Below are positions 60,013 to 62,361 of a DNA stretch of 62,361 nucleotides, in pieces; positions within the stretch are counted from its first letter, which is position 1, and every line of letters begins with the position of its first letter. The notes beneath the pieces are model-generated. The model had not been told where the DNA came from and did not search any database. It was given only the letters and a program-made list of their open reading frames with translations. Source of the stretch: JAGOUA01 sp964428975. GTDB taxonomy: Bacteria; Patescibacteriota; Patescibacteriia; 2-12-FULL-60-25. A program made the translations under genes and the position numbers. The stretch covers positions 1 through 62,361 of the forward strand of contig CAYSAI010000007.1 of assembly GCA_964428975.1 (NCBI GenBank), read 5' to 3'.

Positions 60013-61083
60013 TCATGCAGACGCATCATGCATTGCACACCCGACGACCACCGCAAAACGTGGACCAAGCTCGTGCACAACGGGTTTCAACTCTGGAGGA
60101 TACACAATACGCGCCCATGGATTTCCAAGATACGCGTTCACTCCCAGTTGTCCCGTGAGGAATTCTGGCAGGTGTGGCAAAAGCGATGATCCTCCCGTGA
60201 GAATAATTTTGTCGATCTTTTTTGCCTCGTTTCCTTGCGATTGCGATTCATACAACGACGTCGCATAACGAATCTCGTCAAGAATCGGTTTCGTGAGCAC
60301 CTGCAATACAGGGTCAACATCGGTGCTCGACGTCAGTTTTTGCAAGCCCGCAATATCACGCTTGATCGTTTCCGCCTGCTCAAGGGGAACTCCCAGCGTT
60401 TTCGCGATGGTTTGCGTCATGGCGGCACCTCCACTTGCGATCGAGCGCATCACAAAAGGAATACCCTGTTCTACGATCAAAATATTCGTTCGCAAAAGCC
60501 CGATATCCACAAGCATCATCGTGGCACGATCTTTTCCTACGAGCGAACGAATGCCCGCGAAGGCCTCCGTTTCGAGAAATTTCAGCTCAAGCCCCGCACG
60601 TTTGCAGATCTCGGCATACTTATTCACAAGCGTTTTCGGAGCGGCCGTCATCAGCACGCGCGTCGACGCTTTTTCTTGATCACTTTTTGTCGTCTTGTCG
60701 ATCACAACCGTATCAAGCGCGACCTCATCCAGCGGCATCGGAATAAGTTTCTTTGCTTGCGCTTCTACCGCTTCTTTGATCGCTTTTTCGTCCGTCGTTG
60801 GAAGATGGAGAATTGAAGAGAACGTTCCGGAAATCGGCAGAGCTGCCACGGTACGTTTTGTGGTGATACGCGCTTTTTCCATCATTTTCTTGAGTAAATC
60901 GCCCGTTCCTTGCGTATCTTGCAAAAGCGATTGTTCAAGATTTTCTGAAGGAATATTCACGTACGCATACGTGACGAGTCGCAAACGCGACTTCTCCATT
61001 TTGAGCTCGACGAGCTTGATGCCGCCGTAGCCGATATCGAGCCCCACGAAGCCGACCGGTTCGGCAGAAGAGAAAAGACCCAT
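60013..61083 (-). CDS. pilM: Type IV pilus assembly protein PilM
   Basis: 356 aa, actin/FtsA-like fold. VGFVGLDIGYGGIKLVEL is the phosphate-1/SHS2-type start, MMLVDIGLLRTNILIVEQG the phosphate-2 region, and IILTGGSSLLPHLPEFL the adenosine motif. PilM binds ATP at the inner face of the membrane and links pilus inner-membrane proteins. It is the first gene of the operon pilM, PilB-like, regulator, pilin, prepilin peptidase. A TATCAT box about 10 bases upstream of the ATG suggests a short leader. PilN/PilO/PilC are not in the window. Confidence 0.93.
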   Translation of the reverse strand: MGLFSSAEPVGFVGLDIGYGGIKLVELKMEKSRLRLVTYAYVNIPSENLEQSLLQDTQGTGDLLKKMMEKARITTKRTVAALPISGTFSSILHLPTTDEKAIKEAVEAQAKKLIPMPLDEVALDTVVIDKTTKSDQEKASTRVLMTAAPKTLVNKYAEICKRAGLELKFLETEAFAGIRSLVGKDRATMMLVDIGLLRTNILIVEQGIPFVMRSIASGGAAMTQTIAKTLGVPLEQAETIKRDIAGLQKLTSSTDVDPVLQVLTKPILDEIRYATSLYESQSQGNEAKKIDKIILTGGSSLLPHLPEFLTGQLGVNAYLGNPWARIVYPPELKPVVHELGPRFAVVVGCAMHDASA

Positions 61084-61127
61084 AGATGGAAGTATGATAG
61101 CACACTCTCAGAACTTCCGCGCACACT

Positions 61128-61538
61128 CTATCTTCCTTCATCCATCGCTTCGTTCGCGAGACGATCCGCATGCGTGTTTTCTTCGCGTCGTACATGGCGA
61201 AAACGTACATGACCGATCTTCGCGACGAGCGCCTTCATCTCACGAAAACGTAGTTGAAGATCTGGGTTCTTCACGCGATAGTCTCCGTTCGCTTGTTTAA
61301 TGAGCAGCTCGCTATCAGCAAGCACTTCAACAGACGTCGCTCCTCGTGCAAGACATCGCTCAAGCCCAAGAATCACCGCTTGATATTCTGCTTGGTTATT
61401 GGTTGTTTTTCCAAGAAAACGCTTACATTCTTCAAGAACAACGTTCGTTTTCGCATCTTCGATCACGGCACCTATACCGGAAGGACCTGGATTTCCGCGA
61501 GAGCCGCCGTCTGTGCGGAGGCGAAGAGCAAGAGACAT
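61128..61538 (-). CDS. rnhA: Ribonuclease HI
   Basis: 136 aa from ATG 61538 (MSLALRLRTDGGSRGNPGPSG). Catalytic carboxylates are in TDGGSRGNPG, NNQAEYQAVI, LADSELLIKQ and NTHADRLANEA, the last carrying the fourth Asp. It cleaves the RNA strand of RNA-DNA hybrids. It lies 44 bases upstream of pilM on the same strand and could be co-transcribed. The intergenic stretch beyond its start (61539-61773) holds a MITE. Confidence 0.95.
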   Translation of the reverse strand: MSLALRLRTDGGSRGNPGPSGIGAVIEDAKTNVVLEECKRFLGKTTNNQAEYQAVILGLERCLARGATSVEVLADSELLIKQANGDYRVKNPDLQLRFREMKALVAKIGHVRFRHVRREENTHADRLANEAMDEGR

Positions 61539-61592
61539 GCGGTTATGATACGCGTTTTTTCGCTCCAAGCAAGAGCGTCGTGTAAACATTAA

Positions 61593-61747
61593 TAGGACTT
61601 ACGCGTTTGGATCATTCTGTCATTCCTGCGAAGGCAGGAATCTATCCTTGTATCGGAATGAGAACAGGTTCGCTCTAGGATGGATTCCTGCCTTCGCAGG
61701 AATGACAGAGACGGAGTCCTAGAAGATCGCCAAACGCGTAAGTCCTA
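61593..61747. mobile_element. MITE-like palindromic element (155 bp)
   Basis: Terminal inverted repeats of 18 bp are perfect (TAGGACTTACGCGTTTGG at 61593-61610 and its complement at 61730-61747). An inner inverted repeat (about 61617-61647 with 61677-61708) contains TCATTCCTGCGAAGGCAGGA and its complement. There is no ORF. The element would fold into a near-complete hairpin. The GTCATTCCTGCGAAGGCAGG motif is, to my knowledge, widespread in bacterial MITE-like repeats. It lies between rnhA and the terminator of the VOC gene. Confidence 0.85.
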
Positions 61748-61750
61748 ATC

Positions 61751-61772
61751 AAAAAAACCTGTCATAGACAGG
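61751..61772 (-). terminator. Terminator of the VOC gene
   Basis: On the minus strand, stem CCTGTC / GACAGG (61772-61767 with 61763-61758), a 3-base loop and seven T. Confidence 0.8.
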
Positions 61773-61773
61773 C

Positions 61774-62130
61774 TCAGAGCGGGACATCCTCGCTGATTTC
61801 GATCGTTCTTCCATCAGGATCAAGGAAACACACACTTTTACATTTGGAAGTGGTTCGTGACGTGATACATCTGGACCCTAATGCCCCCAACGCAGCGATC
61901 ACATCCTCCAGATGTTCCACTGTGATACCAATACGATGGAGGCCCGTAGCGGGGGAGCCCCCTAGCTTTGCCGGATAGAGCTCTATCACGATGCCTGACA
62001 CAACGGTCGAGAGATGTGTTGGGCCAATCTCATGCCGCTCTTCCGTCCATGCGAGTCCGAGCGCCTGATAAAAACGCTCCGAAGCGACTAGGTTGTCGGA
62101 ATAAAGCACGATGTAATCGAGTTTTACCAT
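61774..62130 (-). CDS. VOC-superfamily protein (glyoxalase-like)
   Basis: 118 aa; GGAGG Shine-Dalgarno upstream of ATG 62130. Pattern: LDYIVLYSDNLVASERFYQALGLAW, VVSGIVIELYPA, LHRIGITVEHLEDVIAALGALG, VCFLDPDGRTIEISE. The final D-P-D-G-x-x-x-E[IL] with Glu is the usual metal-ligand position. It is a second VOC protein, only distantly like the one at 27473. The 231 bases after its start (62131-62361) hold no gene that I can support. Confidence 0.88.
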   Translation of the reverse strand: MVKLDYIVLYSDNLVASERFYQALGLAWTEERHEIGPTHLSTVVSGIVIELYPAKLGGSPATGLHRIGITVEHLEDVIAALGALGSRCITSRTTSKCKSVCFLDPDGRTIEISEDVPL

Positions 62131-62326
62131 TGATTCCTCCTCTATCCATCCTTCCGGTGGAGAATTCGTTCGTCAACATTAGCTGAATACACTTCTCATA
62201 ACCTTGATTATGAAAACTCTGGCCAGACGAATCATATGAATGACCCATCATAAGAGATCGTGAGATTTCGGGGACGGCAAACCGTAGCGAGCCGTGCATT
62301 ACCCTAATTTCAAAAAAATCTTACCG

Positions 62327-62360
62327 CTACGCGGTACAAATGGCAAAACCGTGCATATCT
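62327..62360 (-). repeat. Dispersed repeat block at the right edge
   Basis: Read on the minus strand: AGATATGCACGGT, 12 bases, TACCGCGTAG, matching the block at 21513-21546. The element may continue past the window edge. Confidence 0.5.
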
Positions 62361-62361
62361 A

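Noticed and set aside
62131..62361. Possible 89-codon minus-strand ORF at the right edge (62030-62299)
   Set aside because: It overlaps the start of the VOC gene in another frame and shows no protein-like features.

Overview
The window looks like a piece of a Patescibacteria (CPR) chromosome using the standard genetic code (TGA is a normal stop throughout). The signs are tightly packed genes with many 4-base stop/start overlaps, a shortened PriA without a Walker A motif, a type IV pilus operon with a degenerate PilB-like ATPase, FtsE/FtsX, two large surface-glycan gene sets and many lineage-specific proteins of unknown function. An Uhrbacteria- or Magasanikbacteria-like lineage would fit, but I cannot prove it from sequence alone. 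Many -10 boxes lie 6-10 bases before the ATG, which suggests frequent leaderless mRNAs.

Layout. 0-6.8 kb: a truncated membrane protein, a secreted lysozyme-like/repeat protein, and a housekeeping run (LigB/MEMO-like protein, PriA, peptide deformylase, Met-tRNA formyltransferase). 6.8-14.4 kb: a 1235-aa protein with a C-terminal nucleotidyltransferase domain, a DciA-like DUF721 protein, a UvrD helicase-nuclease fusion and a small unknown gene. 14.4-19.8 kb: a minus-strand glycan operon (small ORFs, flippase, GT4, and a GT2/O-antigen-polymerase-like fusion with a 28-bp inverted repeat in its linker). 20.3-21.4 kb: a foreign-looking GC-rich gene behind a strong leader hairpin. 21.5-27.5 kb: a CHASE2-adenylate cyclase/FecR pair and several small accessory genes (VF530-like, GlsB-like, C39 peptidase, DM13).

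27.4-33.3 kb is the most unusual part. Small minus-strand accessory modules (VOC, ParB-like, P-loop kinase/unknown/phosphoesterase, Fic with a split-off inhibitor, RhuM-Fic, two unknowns) are separated by six copies of one element: a terminator-like hairpin, in most copies joined to a CTGCCA tRNA 3'-end-like sequence. The outermost copy is the genuine end of a tRNA-Trp gene. This reads as a cassette array grown by repeated insertion at the tRNA-Trp 3' end, with no integrase gene in the window.

33.3-42 kb: glyA, a cytochrome b5/DoxX pair, a DEAD-box helicase, ung, a myxobacterial-style Cys-rich lipoprotein, prfA and rpmE. 42-48.5 kb: a second glycan region (four GT2 genes, rmlB and an RmlD-RmlA fusion). 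48.5-51 kb: paralogous modular coiled-coil proteins. 51-62.3 kb: an Ndh-like flavoprotein, superoxide dismutase, peroxiredoxin, oligoendopeptidase F, ftsEX, the pilus operon (pilM, dead PilB-like, response regulator, pilin, prepilin peptidase), RNase H, a MITE-like palindrome and a VOC protein. Together the window encodes cell-surface polysaccharide assembly, pilus/secretion, oxidative-stress defence and translation housekeeping, with an accessory island enriched in Fic and nucleic-acid-processing-like enzymes.
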